From: Punica granatum
Lineage: Eukaryota > Streptophyta > Magnoliopsida > Myrtales > Lythraceae
Assembly (NCBI RefSeq): GCF_007655135.1
Contig: NC_045129.1
Span: 10,292,001 to 10,356,000 of the forward strand
Length of the DNA stretch: 64,000 nt
Reading direction: 5' to 3'
Positions 26,329-39,135 of the stretch are shown in pieces (position 1 is the stretch's first letter; every line of letters starts with the position of its first letter). The position numbers were made by a program, and so were the translations under genes. The notes beneath the pieces are model-generated. The model did no database searches and had not been told where the DNA came from. It saw only the letters and a program-made list of their open reading frames with translations.

Positions 26329-26508
26329 TGGTGCCGCAAGCAACGGCCCAGATTCGCTCTCTTCCACCATTTATCATCACTTCACTTCCCTTCTCTCCCC
26401 TCCCCCTCCCCCCAAAAGTCCCAAAGTCTGATTTTGTGTCTAAATCTTCATTAAGTAGAAGTAAGAAACTGAGACCCAACAATCACATATATAATCAAAC
26501 CATCAGCC

Positions 26509-27259
26509 ATGTTGCTCGGGAAGCGCCCTCGCCCTCCGATGAGGAGAACGGCGAGCATGACAGGGATCACCGTGGATATCGGCCCCCAAGAATCGTCTGA
26601 GGACGGCCTTCTCCACGTCTCCGGGGCATCTAATCCGGGGGAACACGTTGCAGCGTCGACTCACGATCATCGCAACTTCATCCCAGCCATTACGACTGCG
26701 GGTAACAGTACTACTGGGAACCGTTGGTACGACTACGACCAAAACCATTTGGCTGCCCCTGCCATGGTCTCGCCTAGGAGAAACCCCTACGGGACAACGA
26801 CGGAGTACATGGAGACAGCTCAGTTCTTGCGGATTTGCGGGCTCTGCCAGCGCCAGTTGGTTCCGGGCCGGGACATATATATGTACAGGTACACATATGC
26901 ATACCAGTAAAGCACTAATAATCGAGCGTTTCATGCCACGCGACTGAATACTTGCTAGGAAGCTCGTACATCTTATGGTCGGACCAATATGAATAGTAGT
27001 GACATGTCGTCCGGATGTCGAGTTAGATGTGTAATTTTTCATTTTCATCACATAATTACATTGTAGTTAGTTAATTTATATTGTTTGCGTTTGTGATATT
27101 ATTACTTGGTCAATAATTAATATATATGAATGAACTTAAATTTAATTGTGCAGGGGAGACACAGCATTTTGTAGTCTAGAGTGCAGGGAGCAGCGAATGA
27201 AGCAAGACGAGAGAAAAGAAAAGCGCACTTCCAGCACAGTTGCTTCAGTTTCCAAATGA
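26509..27259 (+). CDS. FLZ: FCS-like zinc finger (FLZ, DUF581) protein, two exons, 161 aa
   Basis: Exons 26509-26888 and 27154-27259 with a GT/AG intron splitting codon 127. The FLZ domain lies at about 107-145: Cys110-x2-Cys113, then FCS at 132-134 and Cys137, giving the C-x2-C-x19-FCS-x2-C zinc site. The N-terminal 100 residues are variable, as usual, with a basic GKRPRPPMRRTASM start. The tail is Lys/Arg/Ser-rich. FLZ proteins are plant-specific and bind SnRK1 kinase subunits, acting as scaffolds in energy and stress signalling; the role here is by family. One intron inside the zinc finger between the two cysteine pairs is the common family structure. Length is typical (about 100-250 aa). 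Confidence 0.92.
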
Positions 27260-30200
27260 CAACATATCTTAGGAGCTTATGAAATTCGAGACCGAGGCAT
27301 GTCTAGATGGCTGGAATTATTTCACCGACTTAAGGGCGATTTAGGTTATTGATTAATCTGGGGATCAATAATTCCCCCTGTCATTATTGGGGTCCTATTT
27401 CAGACGACTACGGACTTCTCGGGACAAATAGAGAGTGTCCCTGTTCCATTCCTGCTCGGGCATTTGTTTATGGAAGGTAATACAAATGTATCAGTCAGAC
27501 ACTTCTGTAGGGACCGATGTGTCGAAGTGGTACGGCAAGTCCGGATGGAGTTATAATTAATGTATGAAATCAAATTGGTAATTAGAAAGCCATAAGAGGG
27601 GCTATGGCTCTGTAAGAAGCTGGCAATTATTGTACATATCTTGAACTCTCTGAATAGGAATGTGCCTAGCTAAGCTACTGCTTGTGTACAATTATTAGTA
27701 GGAGATGGAATTAACCAGACTCCAGTCTCCTAAAAATTAATGAATTATTACCCAAAAGTTTTTTGATGGTTTTATTTATCTTCAATATATATTATATATC
27801 CTCTAAGTTTCGTGGCAAAAGAATTTTCAAATCAGTTTCGTCTAATAAAAAAAAAAATTCGTGCTTCACATATTTTTAACTTGTGCTTCAAGACAGAGTA
27901 TGTTCAAGTACGTCAATTCCGTAGATCAATGACATATATAATAAAAGATTTTTTTTTTCCCATAGATGACTTTGAATCAATCATCAAATATCTAGTTGAT
28001 CAAATTGTTTATTTTGATTGCTCCATGTCCGACATCATGTTCGATAATTACATTCATTTAACAATTAATTTCTAATTAAATTAAATTACTCCATTTAAGA
28101 AATCAATGTGAAAGCCTACATATAAAAAAGTATGTGTATATATATATATATATAAATTGGAAAAAAGTGATGCAGATATTTCCATCAATCCACGTAATTA
28201 GTAGCATTACTGTGGAAAAACAATTATTATTTCTAGTGATTTTGGAGAACTCCGTCATCACCACTGCTTTTAATTTTCTATTTCTTCCAAGACTTTGGAA
28301 AACGACATTTGCAAGTCCCAAAACGCAGTGGTCCCTCCACTCAATTCGTAGTTTACATCCCTCACACCTTGACGCCATTGAATCCCCACTAACCCTAATA
28401 ATTAATTCACCATAGATTCTGTGTGTTTTTGGCCTTGGCTTACTTCTCCTTGAGAATCCAATTATATGTCTTCTTTTACCAATTAAGGAGAGGCTTTTGG
28501 AACATTTGTGATGGGAGCGCACCCGGCCGGGCGCAAATAATATAGTCCTGCTCCCGCTTGTATGTTTGTATACAGTACTATGTACGGAAATTTTTTTGGG
28601 TATCGAGTTATATCTGAATCTCGAGAAGTAGATAAATTTATGTGCCTATGTATTGTTTTAATTGCTCATGTCGTCTCAGAGACACCATGAATTATACTAT
28701 TGAGCTTTCTTCCGCGGAAAGAAGCATAATTATAGGGAAATTCAATCCCGTGAATCATTTAAAATTAATAATAATTATAAACAGAAAGTAGTAAAATTTG
28801 TAAATTATATTTATATTAAAAAAATATACATTTAAGGTGATCCTTTCTCCTAGTAATTTGTAAATGAGAATAACAAATTAGATTCCTAAGTTTAATATTG
28901 GCAAAATCACTGCCAGCAAAACCACATGCTTAGAGGATTATACCAATAAAAATAGTTCATCTAATGTGAGGGAGTTTCTTCCTTTTCGAATCATCTCGAG
29001 GTCTAATATTCTTGGGAATTGAAATTAACACTCATTTATCCATTTGCTTCAACCTGATCGTTAGCGTTTTTTCATGCTACGTGATAAAGCAAAATCATTG
29101 AAAGATAGGGAGAAATGTAGAAGAAAATGATTCCTCCAGTGTGCTAGGTCCAGATTCCCCGTTTGAATTACTTGAAAAAAGATTAGGCACTTTTTTTATT
29201 TTATTTTAAAAACAGGAATATTGAATGAAATTAATTTCCACTACATGTTTCAATAGCTTTTCAAACAAGACTGTATTTCTTAAAAAAGAAAAAAAGAAAA
29301 AGAAAAAGAAACTGGACTGCATTTAAACCACCAGTGAGGAAAAGGATGAGCCAGAATCCTTGCGGTGAAATTAGGGTTTCCTCTCACTTTCAGACAATCA
29401 ATTGTTGTAATAGGATGTATAACAAATATCCTTACATCATATGTTTCCTTTTCTTCTTTTTTTTTTGTCATAATTGGCAAAATTTTTCCTACAAAACAAA
29501 TGGCAAAAGTTCTATTAAACTTCGGATTGTGGCAAATTCTATAATGAAACCCCAGCTTGTGTTTTAAGGGGAAACGCTAATTTTTTCTAATTCTTTTAAT
29601 ATTAAAGATAACGGTTTGGCCCATAAATCTTTCGACGATGTCACAAATTCATCGGGTCACATGTAAAGTATAATAAAATTAGAGGGTTGCTTATGTGTCG
29701 ATGGCGTGTCGTTGACGTATATATAAATTAAAAGCTGCTTACATGTCGATGACCTGTCGCTAACGTATTCGGCTTATATTAGATAGTTTTCTTTAAAAAT
29801 CAATTTTTATGGTCCGATTCGGTGACTTGTCGATGATAGGTGACGTGTCGGAATGTGATTGTCATATGTTGAAGGAAGATTCAAGAACAATGGTATAATA
29901 TTATAGGTAAAAATTGTAAAATAAAAATATAAAGAATTAAAAATATTAAGATAAAATAATAATATACGGATGAGATAAAAGTTTGTAGGATTTAATGACT
30001 GAAATTAATGTTAGATGATTGAAGAAAGTTGGGATTCCATTGCTGCTTGTGAAGAAGACAAAGCCCGGAATCTGTGGCACCGTCACCTTTGGTGTGGACA
30101 CATTTATTGGAAAGCGATTTGATTTTGGGGCTTTTTCTTTGATTTGTATGGAGTTGGTAATATATGTTCTTTATTTTTTTTTTCTTTGGGGTCCCCTAAC

Positions 30201-31019
30201 ATTAATTGTATGGACCAATTACTTGGAGGACATTTTCCACCCATATGGCAAATATAATGGTGTGATGGATTTCGTACCAAATCCTCCGGCTCATGCTGCG
30301 CTAGCGGCAGGCTCGGAGAAAATTCAATCATGTCTTGCAAATTATGTTGCTAGTAACAAAGAGATTATCGATGCGCCCTTCCAAAGTTTGCACTTTTCTA
30401 CGAGTGATTATTAAGATTGTTTCGTCGCATATCTGTTTTAACGTTTCTCCCGGCATAGGACCATCACCTACAATGATGCTTGAAAAGTGTTCCTTATTTT
30501 TAGAAAACGATTTAGAAAGCGAGTATACAGATAACACGCGTTGTTTCAAGTTATTGGTCCAAAAGGCTTGTAAGATGCTGATATCATTTCAACCGTAAGA
30601 CATAACATAATTAGGAACAAATCGATGTATACAAAACATAACGCTCCATAAACTTTAAAATTAATAATTATCATGTGGTTCTCATTATATGTCTTCACGA
30701 TAAGATTCGTTCTACATCGAGAAAATCGTAAATGGTCATACTTCACGATGATAAGATGAAAAAAAACAAAAAGATTCTTTCATTGAAGCACAATATGACA
30801 ATCACTGACTGATATCGCTCATTTCCCTCATTATATACAATTTAATCGGTGCTTTCTTATAATACATGTTGAGATAGAATCACCGAAGTGCGTCATGTTC
30901 TTATAAGAACCTTTCTAGAACATAATTTATAAAAGTAGAATCTCCGGATGCGTATCAGATATCAAACAAATTATTTAAGTGGATTGCTATTAGAAAACTT
31001 AAAATTGTGATTCATAGTT
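27260..31019. other. Intergenic; one unrecognised 131-codon frame
   Basis: Contains the FLZ 3' flank and otherwise mostly AT-rich DNA. The frame at 30019-30414 (plus) opens MKKVGIPLLLVKK and has a hydrophobic central segment (ICMELVIYVLYFFFLWG). I recognise no family, and codon choice does not look like the confirmed genes. A short diverged repeat (GTCGATGGCGTGTCG at 29700 and GTCGATGACCTGTCG at 29745) is also present. Confidence 0.4.
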
Positions 31020-31250
31020 TGGATCTCCGTTTGGTCTCGAAATATAATTTTAGAATCACAATTCTAACTTAACTCTACCCACTACAAAACAAAATAACTC
31101 ATACAGAGTCAAAGAGTAGGTCCCATTTATACCACTTTTTTTTCACAACAAAACAATATAACACATACAAAGTCAAAGGGTGGGCTCCATTTATACCACT
31201 CAAAATCAAAATCTGATTTTAAAATCCTACTATGAAACCAAACGCAACCT
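31020..31250. mobile_element. Short-TIR MITE, about 230 bp (family copy 2)
   Basis: The left end has CTCCGTTTGGTCTCG; the right end on the reverse complement has GTTGCGTTTGGTTTCA. It shares AACTCTACCCACTAC followed by AAAACAAAA with the element at 22273-22448. It also carries an internal direct duplication (CATACA-AGTCAAAG at 31101 and 31165). No coding capacity. Confidence 0.6.
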
Positions 31251-31918
31251 AAGAATCACTAACAATTGTATTGAAATTTATTTATCTTTTAGCCACTCAA
31301 AGTGGAAAAAAAAGAAGGAGTCCCTTTATCCCAACAAACCAATAATTAAAAGGATATTTTTGCAATCAGAAGAGATTTATTGATCTAGTACAATAAAATA
31401 ATTTTTTTATTATTATACTAAAATGGAATTAAATATCGAACAGAAAAGATGTGAAGATTTTCACCGAATTTTTTTTAGTATTTCTAGTCAATGGTCCACC
31501 AATCAACAAATAAATTAGTTGGCCCAATGATACTTATAAAAAAAGGTTGGCCCAATGATGTAGGGCCTGAAAGCAATTCAATTTTAAACCCCTCCCTTTA
31601 TTTTAGTACTTATATCGTACTTAATTACCCATCGAATATCGGACTTTTAATATTTATAATGACTAATTAAGTGCTGGGGTTCTGGGTGTCAGGCCGTTTC
31701 CATGCTTCTTACCAGGGATTGGAGCACCTTCCCCACTTGGAATTAACAAATTAATTGATTGAGCGGATTGATTAATTTATATTTAGTAAAAGCATAATAA
31801 CTTTTTGGGCAAATTATTTAGAGCACTAAGCACAGCTGGCACAATATCCAACCCCAAGTTATAATAGTGAACATCGAGACCAGAGGCTAACGCGTATAAA
31901 ATTAAGAAATTTAGCTAA
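31251..31918. other. Intergenic, no gene seen
   Basis: AT-rich, with no coding or RNA feature. The word TTGGCCCAATGAT occurs twice within 40 bp near 31520-31560. Confidence 0.4.
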
Positions 31919-32135
31919 CACTACTAAAAATGGGCCCTTACCGAGGGCACATTTCGCCGGAATTCTGTCAGTACCGTACGGAGTACCGAGGAAAATTTCC
32001 TCAGTAAGTTTTCTGCAGAATTTCCGCAGATATACATGTCGCCGGAAAATATTTGCGGCAATTTACCGGCGATTTATAGAGGGAAAGTTATCGAGGGAAT
32101 TTCCCTTAATAAAAAAGACTTTTTTTTTTGTAGTG
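31919..32135. mobile_element. CACTA (En/Spm) MITE, 217 bp, TAA target-site duplication
   Basis: Begins CACTACTAAAAA and ends TTTTTTGTAGTG, the diagnostic CACTA termini. TAA lies immediately outside on both sides (31916-31918, 32136-32138), the 3-bp TSD of this superfamily. The interior is GC-richer, with short subterminal repeats of the CGGC/CCGGCG type (CGCCGGAA, ACCGGCGA). No coding capacity. Confidence 0.85.
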
Positions 32136-33000
32136 TAACTTCACGGAGCAATTTGGCATATAATTAATTGATATAATATCCTCCCCAAATATTTGGACAT
32201 GATGATACGATGAGATTGTAGGAAATTGCAATGTAATATGTCAGACTTTCATATGGAAGTGCGAATATCAGATTTCAGAGATCATGAATTTCATAGGATG
32301 GCCAATTGAGTTAGAGTAATCCTATGCCAGCTGTGGGCGTAATTGAGATTTGCCAATGTTCACGAGATTGATCCGGGCTCTAAACTTGGCAGCAATATCG
32401 GCTTGCGTCGGCAGAAACCATATGAATGCCGAGCCTGCAATTTCAAAGATAACTGCTAATTGACCGTTCAAATTTTCTTTTGATAGTGCTAGTTACGTGC
32501 TGTGTAATCACATTCGTTTTTAATTAGAATATATATATAACTAATTAAGTTCGAGATGAAATTGACACAAACTGAAATGTAAAAGTGAAGGAATGAAATG
32601 TTCAAAAGAAACCAATCGTTTTTCCAATTCACCAGCCAATTGACAATCCTCCCACACTTCAAAAAGGACCAGGCATACCATTTTTTTTTTGGCAACTTCT
32701 TCTTGTTATGGCATACATAAAGAAAATTTTGATATTATATTTTTAGTGCTTTTATGAATTGTCGGATTTAAAAAATTGGTGTTGGTGAACAGATCAAGCA
32801 ATCGAATTGTTCAATTTGGCAGATTTTATTATGATGAATAATTATTAATTCCAGATTATAGAATGATAATTACTTAGGCCAATATAGATGAAGTCACCAA
32901 CAGTGTTTTTAGAGTAAAAGAAAGTTGACAGAGAAAAAGTAATTTAATATATATATACACATATATTATATGAATTATAATGCAACTTGATGTGTATTGC
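32136..33000. other. Intergenic, no gene seen
   Basis: No supported feature. The frame at 32489-32695 is low-complexity. Confidence 0.4.
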
Positions 33001-33900
33001 TATAAATATAGATTCACGCAAATGCACGTATCGAACTAGTAATAAAGAGTGAGTATAATATCGTTTCCATGAGGATTGATCTACATTTTCACTAAGTACT
33101 AAGATTAAAACAATCGATTTTTATTCAGACGATCGATTTTTAGGAGATTTTATCTAAAATTAAAATAAACCAGAAATTAATAAAAACGAAAAATATAATG
33201 GTGATAAGTATCTAGAGCATACAACTTTCACAAGGGCTATTATTAATCCGATCACTTCCTTCAATTAAGAACTGACTAATTGATTCTCTTACTAACCTAA
33301 TATTTTCTATCTTCTTGCAAATCTTCCGATAGCTACGAGAATGTATCCCCATGTATCAAATCGACTACACTATTTCTAGGCAATCGATTAGTGAGGACCC
33401 ATTAAGATCAAATCCTAATTGGCTACCTAAGGCGATTGATTATTCCTAATCCTCTCGCAAATTAATCTCGTTTCCCAACGTGAATTAATCTTAGGCTATC
33501 CTATCTCGAGCCTAAACCTAGAATCTGTTTCCCAAGTTCATCTAAGTTGCTCGAACAATCTAATTGATGGTCAATCAATCAAATAGCAATAAGAACGGAA
33601 TAAAATAAACACGACCAATCAATTAATAAGCAAAGAATCAAGATCACGAATTAAGAATAAACTTTAGCTTCCATCGAAACCCTTGGCAAAATAGATTTAG
33701 CTCATGATAATGAAGTTCAAAAACCAAGAATTTGAAGAAAACATAATAGAACGCAAGAATAAAGAAGAATTGAAAGAAAACACGGCCGGTCTCGGGCTCA
33801 GGCCATCTCCGTCTTCTCCTTCATCTCCCGTTGCTCTCCCATTTATCCTTTTCTTCACTGGTGTCAACTCACCTCTTCACATTCAGCCAAGAGGCCTTTA
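33001..33900. repeat. Possible dispersed repeat or degraded LTR-type sequence
   Basis: The stretch opens with ATCGAACTAGTAATAAAGAG and ATCGTTTCCATGAGGATTGA, words I recall from recurrent non-coding plant repeats with AT-rich filler. It then runs on with many AATCGATT and TCAATTA words and no coding frame of note. No ends or TSD found, so the class is unknown. Confidence 0.25.
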
Positions 33901-34764
33901 AATATCCTAAAATAATCCCAAAAAATTCTCTATAAAATCTCATATATCAATTTCTGAAAATAAAGTAAAAGAAATCTAAATAATATAATTCCTTCCTAAC
34001 TCAATCTTCAAGTCTTTTCATGGCAAAAGGTCCTACAATAGATGTTTCCATTGTAGGAGTTGATACAGCGAAATGGAAATTAAATTTAGGATCCAGGTAT
34101 AAAGACTATCATAAGATGCAGAACAAATACATTGGCAAAAAATCATTTCAAAAATACTGTGATCGAAATAAAATTATGATAAATATTTATAAATAAAAAA
34201 GAGTTATTTAAGTAAAAAGAAAAAACTATTTATCCATTAAGACATTGAAGTATAATTATATTTTCTTTCGGTGAGTAAATACAGTTCTTTTTTTTTTTTT
34301 CGGTAGACTAGGGCCCATAGCCAAATAAAAAAAAATAAAACTATACAACGACGTGGGATAACAACCCTGGGAATGTCGGCAAACAATAAATGGCCAATGC
34401 CCTTAGGAGAAACATTAAGAATATGGATGCCTAAGGAAAAACTCAAAGAACGTCGCGCGAATCATTCTGCATAGGAGTTCTCTCCACGATAAACGTACTA
34501 GCTGAACCTCCACGGAGCACTCTCGAACCGACCAATCCTGGATCTTAGGGATGAGCTGCGGAAGGGTAGGCGCAAAGCGTATACATCATAATTTGTAATC
34601 AAATTAATAAATGCGAGCGAATATTTCTTCGTAGGTATAACATGGTTATCTGATAACTTGAAGAATTCCCACATCTTGAATTGGCCTGGAACTGCCTGGC
34701 AGCCCAAACCACTGGATCATATTGGCCCATGAAGTTCAGATTGGAACGATTTTTTAATCAGAAA
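33901..34764. other. Intergenic, no gene seen
   Basis: Nothing recognisable. The short minus frames at 34237-34446 and 34498-34707 have no family features. Confidence 0.4.
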
Positions 34765-35131
34765 AACTTCCTTTATTTATATTTTTTTTTTCAATTACCA
34801 GAGAGATATAGGCCTATAAGGGATTAGAACAAGATATATAAAAGGGTGAGAAAATGTCATACTTTAAGAAGCTAACTTAAAATCTCTTGATCTAAGGTCA
34901 GGGCCGAGTTCCACTTCTTCAAGTAGGTATGCCCAAAGTCAGATTGAGAACTTCCTTTATTTGTATTTTTTTTTCAATTACCAGAGAGATATAGGCCTAT
35001 AAGGGATTAGAACAAGATATATAAAAGGGTGAGAAAATGTCATACTTTAAGAAGCTAACTTAAAATCTCTTGATCTAAGGTCAGGGCCGAGTTCCACTTC
35101 TTCAAGTAGGTATGCCCAAAGTCAAATTGAA
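34765..35131. repeat. Recent tandem duplication, two units of about 184 bp
   Basis: Unit 1 at 34765-34948 and unit 2 at 34949-35131 are nearly identical, differing in the poly-T length and a few bases. The unit runs from AACTTCCTTTATTT to GCCCAAAGTCA. High identity implies a recent event, or gene conversion. Confidence 0.95.
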
Positions 35132-35214
35132 ATCTCAAGCTGCCCCATCCCGTGGGGTCAATCTGTCTCCAATCCTTCTTTTTCACAATTTGACCCCACA
35201 TTTTGTAATTTGTC

Positions 35215-36519
35215 ATGAAAAATTACTGGAATGATACAAAACCTTTTAAGTTGTAACGCAATCGATACAAAATCTTTTTTTTGTAACAATTTGATACAAA
35301 ACGTATCAAATTGTTTCAATCAAATCCAATCCATCAATTTCCGCCGACGTTGTTAAGAATTTCTGACGTGGCATGTAACGTAGCAAGTCGTATGACACGT
35401 GGCTAAAAGCTTTTAGCATGACGTAACAAATGGGTATAAAACTTTATTAAGATGTAACAAATTGATACAAAACTTTATTAAGATGTAACGAAATAGTACA
35501 AAATGTTTTGTATGATGTGACAAATTAATACAAATAGCGGAATAAAGGACTGCTACACCCAATCACAATAATAAAAGGGGAGATTGTTAATTCCAAAACG
35601 TTTTGTACCATTTGTATCAATATTTCCTTTCGAGCTTTTTCAGCTTCACAATGAGTTCAAACTTATATAGGCCCAGTAAAAATTTCATATGATGTGTGAG
35701 TGAGTTCTACTCAGTTGTGCAGGCTCACACTGAAGTTTAATTTACTTCCAACAAAGTGCATTTTTTGTTAGCCAACACCAGTCTGGAACTTATGGCCAGT
35801 TTTTTATCTGAGCGCGAACAAGAAAGCCTGCCTCGTGAGAGTCAGTATTCAGTAAGTCCGAGTGCGAGCCATCACTTCAAGCAATGGGACATCCTCCCCT
35901 AGTCTTGTCCATAATTGTGACGTTAATTGGGTTAACTTGATCTGTCATGGAAAATCGCAAAATTCCCAAGCGGTGAGATCGTTACATGCCACGTCAGAAA
36001 TTTTTGGAATGAACGACCTCCCCTTTATTTTCTCTTCTAATATTTCCTTTCGAACTTATGTACTTATCTCGAAATCCAAGAAGGAACAAAATTTATGATA
36101 CAAATTCATACTATCAGATATTTTTTCGCTCATGGTAAGATGACTCCATATTATCATAATACGGGTCTCCCCATCGTTAGATATGCATAGATCCCGCATC
36201 ACCATTCAACACGGGTCACCCCTTTTATTATTGTGATTGGATGTAGTTGTCCTTTGTTCCGCTATTTGTATCAATTTGTTACATCACACAAAACATTTTG
36301 TACCCATTTATTACATCTTAATAAAGTTTTGTATCCATTTGTTACGTTATGCTAAAAGCTTTCAGTCACGTGTCATACGACTTGTCACGTCATGTGCCAC
36401 GACAAAAATTCTTAACGGTGTCGGTGGAAATTGACGGATTGAACTTGATTGAAACAATTTGATACGTTTTGTGACAAACTGTACAAAAAAAGATTTTATA
36501 TCATTCAAGTAATTTTTCC
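35215..36519. mobile_element. Mutator-like foldback element, 1305 bp, 9-bp TSD
   Basis: Long inverted arms, 35215-35585 and about 36215-36519, match through GAAAAATTACT, ACAAAACGTATCAAATTG, AAGTCGTATGACACGTG and CCAATCACAATAATAAAAGG. TAATTTGTC lies directly outside both ends (35206-35214 and 36520-36528), a 9-bp target-site duplication typical of the Mutator superfamily. The left arm is longer because of an internal repeat of the TTTATTAAGATGTAAC unit. The central 630 bp encodes no transposase. It lies about 300 bp beyond the last readable exon of helicase copy A. Confidence 0.85.
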
Positions 36520-36528
36520 TAATTTGTC

Positions 36529-36825
36529 TCAATCACATCACCATTTTGTGTGCCAACTTGTCTATTTTGACATATAATTTTAAAATTATATATATTATGT
36601 GAAACAAAAATAATTTTTTTGCCCATTATAGGTAATAATAATTCATTCATGAGTGAAACAATAAAGTAGAGGGGACAGCACCTCACAAGCGGAGATGAGG
36701 CAAAATGAGTCTTATTATACCACTTGCTAGCATTCTTGTTGCCCAAGTACAACAAAGCTTAAGAACAAATTTGCATAATAACTAATTTACATGATGAATT
36801 GATGAAGTTCGAGGAGAGAGCATGT
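36529..36825. other. Gap between the MULE and helicase copy A
   Basis: No continuation of the helicase coding sequence is readable here in any minus frame, although relatives of this family usually extend much further. This may be the decayed 3' end of copy A. Confidence 0.4.
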
Positions 36826-39135
36826 TCATGCCCTTGGATACGCATAGTGTCTGCTGCTGTCGAGTTTCTCCGTCTTACATTGGATGAGGCTGAGCTTCCT
36901 CCAATAATCCAACATCGCTCCCGCAAACTGCCTGTTGTTCTCACAAATCCAAAGCCTTTGCCTTGCCCGGGTGATAGCAACGTACAATTGCTTCAACTCT
37001 GAGCACAAGATGTTGTGCCTTGCTGGTTTGAACTGTGGGTAGCGACCACTGAAGCTATTATCGAGCAAGTTCCGGCCCATCATGTACTCGTACACGACCC
37101 TCCATTGATTCTTCATTGGCGATGAACCAAAAAAGTTGTACAGCACCACGTCCTACAGAAGTAAATGAACAGAGAATCAACTCACAATTTACTTCTAGAG
37201 AGAAAGAGAGTTCAGTAATGAAACACATATCAGGAAACAAGCCATTAAAGTAATACCTGTTTTCGAAAGAGTTACAGTAATGATAAAATTCCCTATCGAA
37301 ATATAAACTATCTAACAAATGACTTGTCGGAGGATGTAGTATGACCAGAATGGGCACAGTTCGGCTCAGAATAGTGCAGAACAGTAAGCAAATTCGACCT
37401 TTGAAGAACTGGTTTGCAGGTTACATCTTTCAATCTGATTTTATCTTTATGGTCTTTTATCCCGTACCAACATATTATTGGACAGTCTTTAAAGATGAAC
37501 GAGAAACACTACGTAGCTGAAAACATGAAACAAGCTTATGAAGCCAAACCTGAAACTCCAATCCTTTGCACTCCGTTAAAGTTAAAACAAGGGCTTGCTT
37601 TCCAACATGTCCGAGAACTTCCTCTCGTGCACGATCATCATGAACTATGATGACCTGCTCTGGCCCAAGGCCTGCAACATTCCCTCTCTCACCAAAAATA
37701 GACACTACTGAGTTTTGGTTCATCTCTAGCTCAAGGAAAATTGGGCTTTCACCGCAAATGTGGCTCGTTTCTTGCCCCAGAACATCGACAAATAATGGGA
37801 AGAAATGGCACAGAAGGTCAGTGACGCTCTGCGCTAGCTTGAGGATGCCAGAATGCATCCGGAAATTCTGGGACAACTGAAAAATCTTGGAGATCTTCCA
37901 TCCACCTACAGTTTCCTGCATAAAATAATTGTAGAACAACCGCCGCACATCCTCAAACTTAAAATCGATTCCCCTCCCGATTGTCTGTGCAGTGTCTCCC
38001 GAGAAGACAAAGCCCTCCTCAAAATTGTGAGAAACGTACTTGAAAAGACCGATCTGCCTCATAGTGAGATCTTGAACTTCATCGATATAAACATAGTCCA
38101 TATCGTCGCCTCTTATCTTTTTGCATCCGAGACGGGAGTGTAGATCATTCACAACATCTGAAAGGTCAAACTCTCCCCTCTCTAACTTCTTCTTTTCATA
38201 CTCAAGAAAAACATCGTACACTTTATGCCGTTCCTTCTGGGTTAGATGTGATCCACGACCATCCGAGAGTGAGACATAGTCGGTCCTGCTGAGCCTGCCA
38301 CTACAAAAGCTCCCCACGTGGAGACTTCCTTTGATGTGAGATATTATCTCTGTAAATACTCTTGAAGGGTCCAGATTTCTCGTAAGCCTTTCATTGAAAT
38401 GAGGCCAATAAACTGCACAAAACTTCTCGTAGTTGACCTCTTTCTCTTGTAGGAATGCTTGCAAGGCAAGGGATCTTGCAGCTCCGACTTTCTCCCGACA
38501 TATGTCTCTTGATTGAGGGAATCTCTCGAAATATGAGACACCGATGCTTCCATCTAGCATCATCAGAAACTTACTAAAAGTAATGACAAGGGGATACGAT
38601 TTGCTAGGAATATCAATGAAGGAGTCGGGAATGTCCTCAAACTGGTCTGCCTTGTTGGAGAAATCAACATCAGTTGAAGAGCTCTCAGCCAAAAAGTCTC
38701 CTCCACAGGTAAAGCTATAAGGGTGGCAAACTTTGAAGTTACAAATAGAGAAAATTCACTGCGGTATCCAATTTTATCAGATCCAAACCTGATCAAGTGT
38801 ATTGGGCCAATGATTAGGAAGACAAAGGCAAAACAAAAGGAAAGATGAGCAACTAACTTAGCAAAGATTTGCTTTGATTATATTATTCAATTCAGTACTA
38901 TCTAATGTTAAACTGGTTAATCATATGTATGCATAATAAGCTTAACTGACACCGATTAATTTCCTTTATTGCCGTTAGCAATTAAAATCCTGTTACTGAC
39001 CTTTTCAATAGTGAAAGCTGCTGTTTGACAGCAAAACACAGCTTCGAGCTAACAGTAACGAAAAGTTGACGCAACACATATTTGCTCGCCTCTTCAAGCA
39101 TCTCCTCAGAATCCTCTCTCCTGGAATAGGCACCC
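36826..39135 (-). pseudogene. Helicase copy A, 3' part: UvrD-like (SF1A) helicase motifs, exons 9-11
   Basis: Continuation, beyond the retrotransposon, of the pseudogene that starts at 52193. Exon 9 remnant (from about 39135 to 39001) encodes VLRQLFVTVSSKLCFAVKQQ. Exon 10 (38714-37550, 388 codons open) carries YVYIDEVQDL (Walker B), FSGDTAQTIG (motif III), QLSQNFRMHS (motif IV) and LTECKGLEFQ (motif V). Exon 11 (37152-36826) carries QLYVAITRARQRLW (motif VI) and stops soon after. The UvrD block is thus intact as sequence but cut off from its Walker A motif (in exon 8) by the insertion. After motif VI the frame may be shifted: the +1 frame gives ADTMRIQG, closer to what relatives show. Relatives continue into a long C-terminal region that is absent here. 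Confidence 0.85.

Noticed and set aside
26503..27051. 182-codon minus-strand frame
   Set aside because: Shadow of the FLZ gene exon 1 and its intron.
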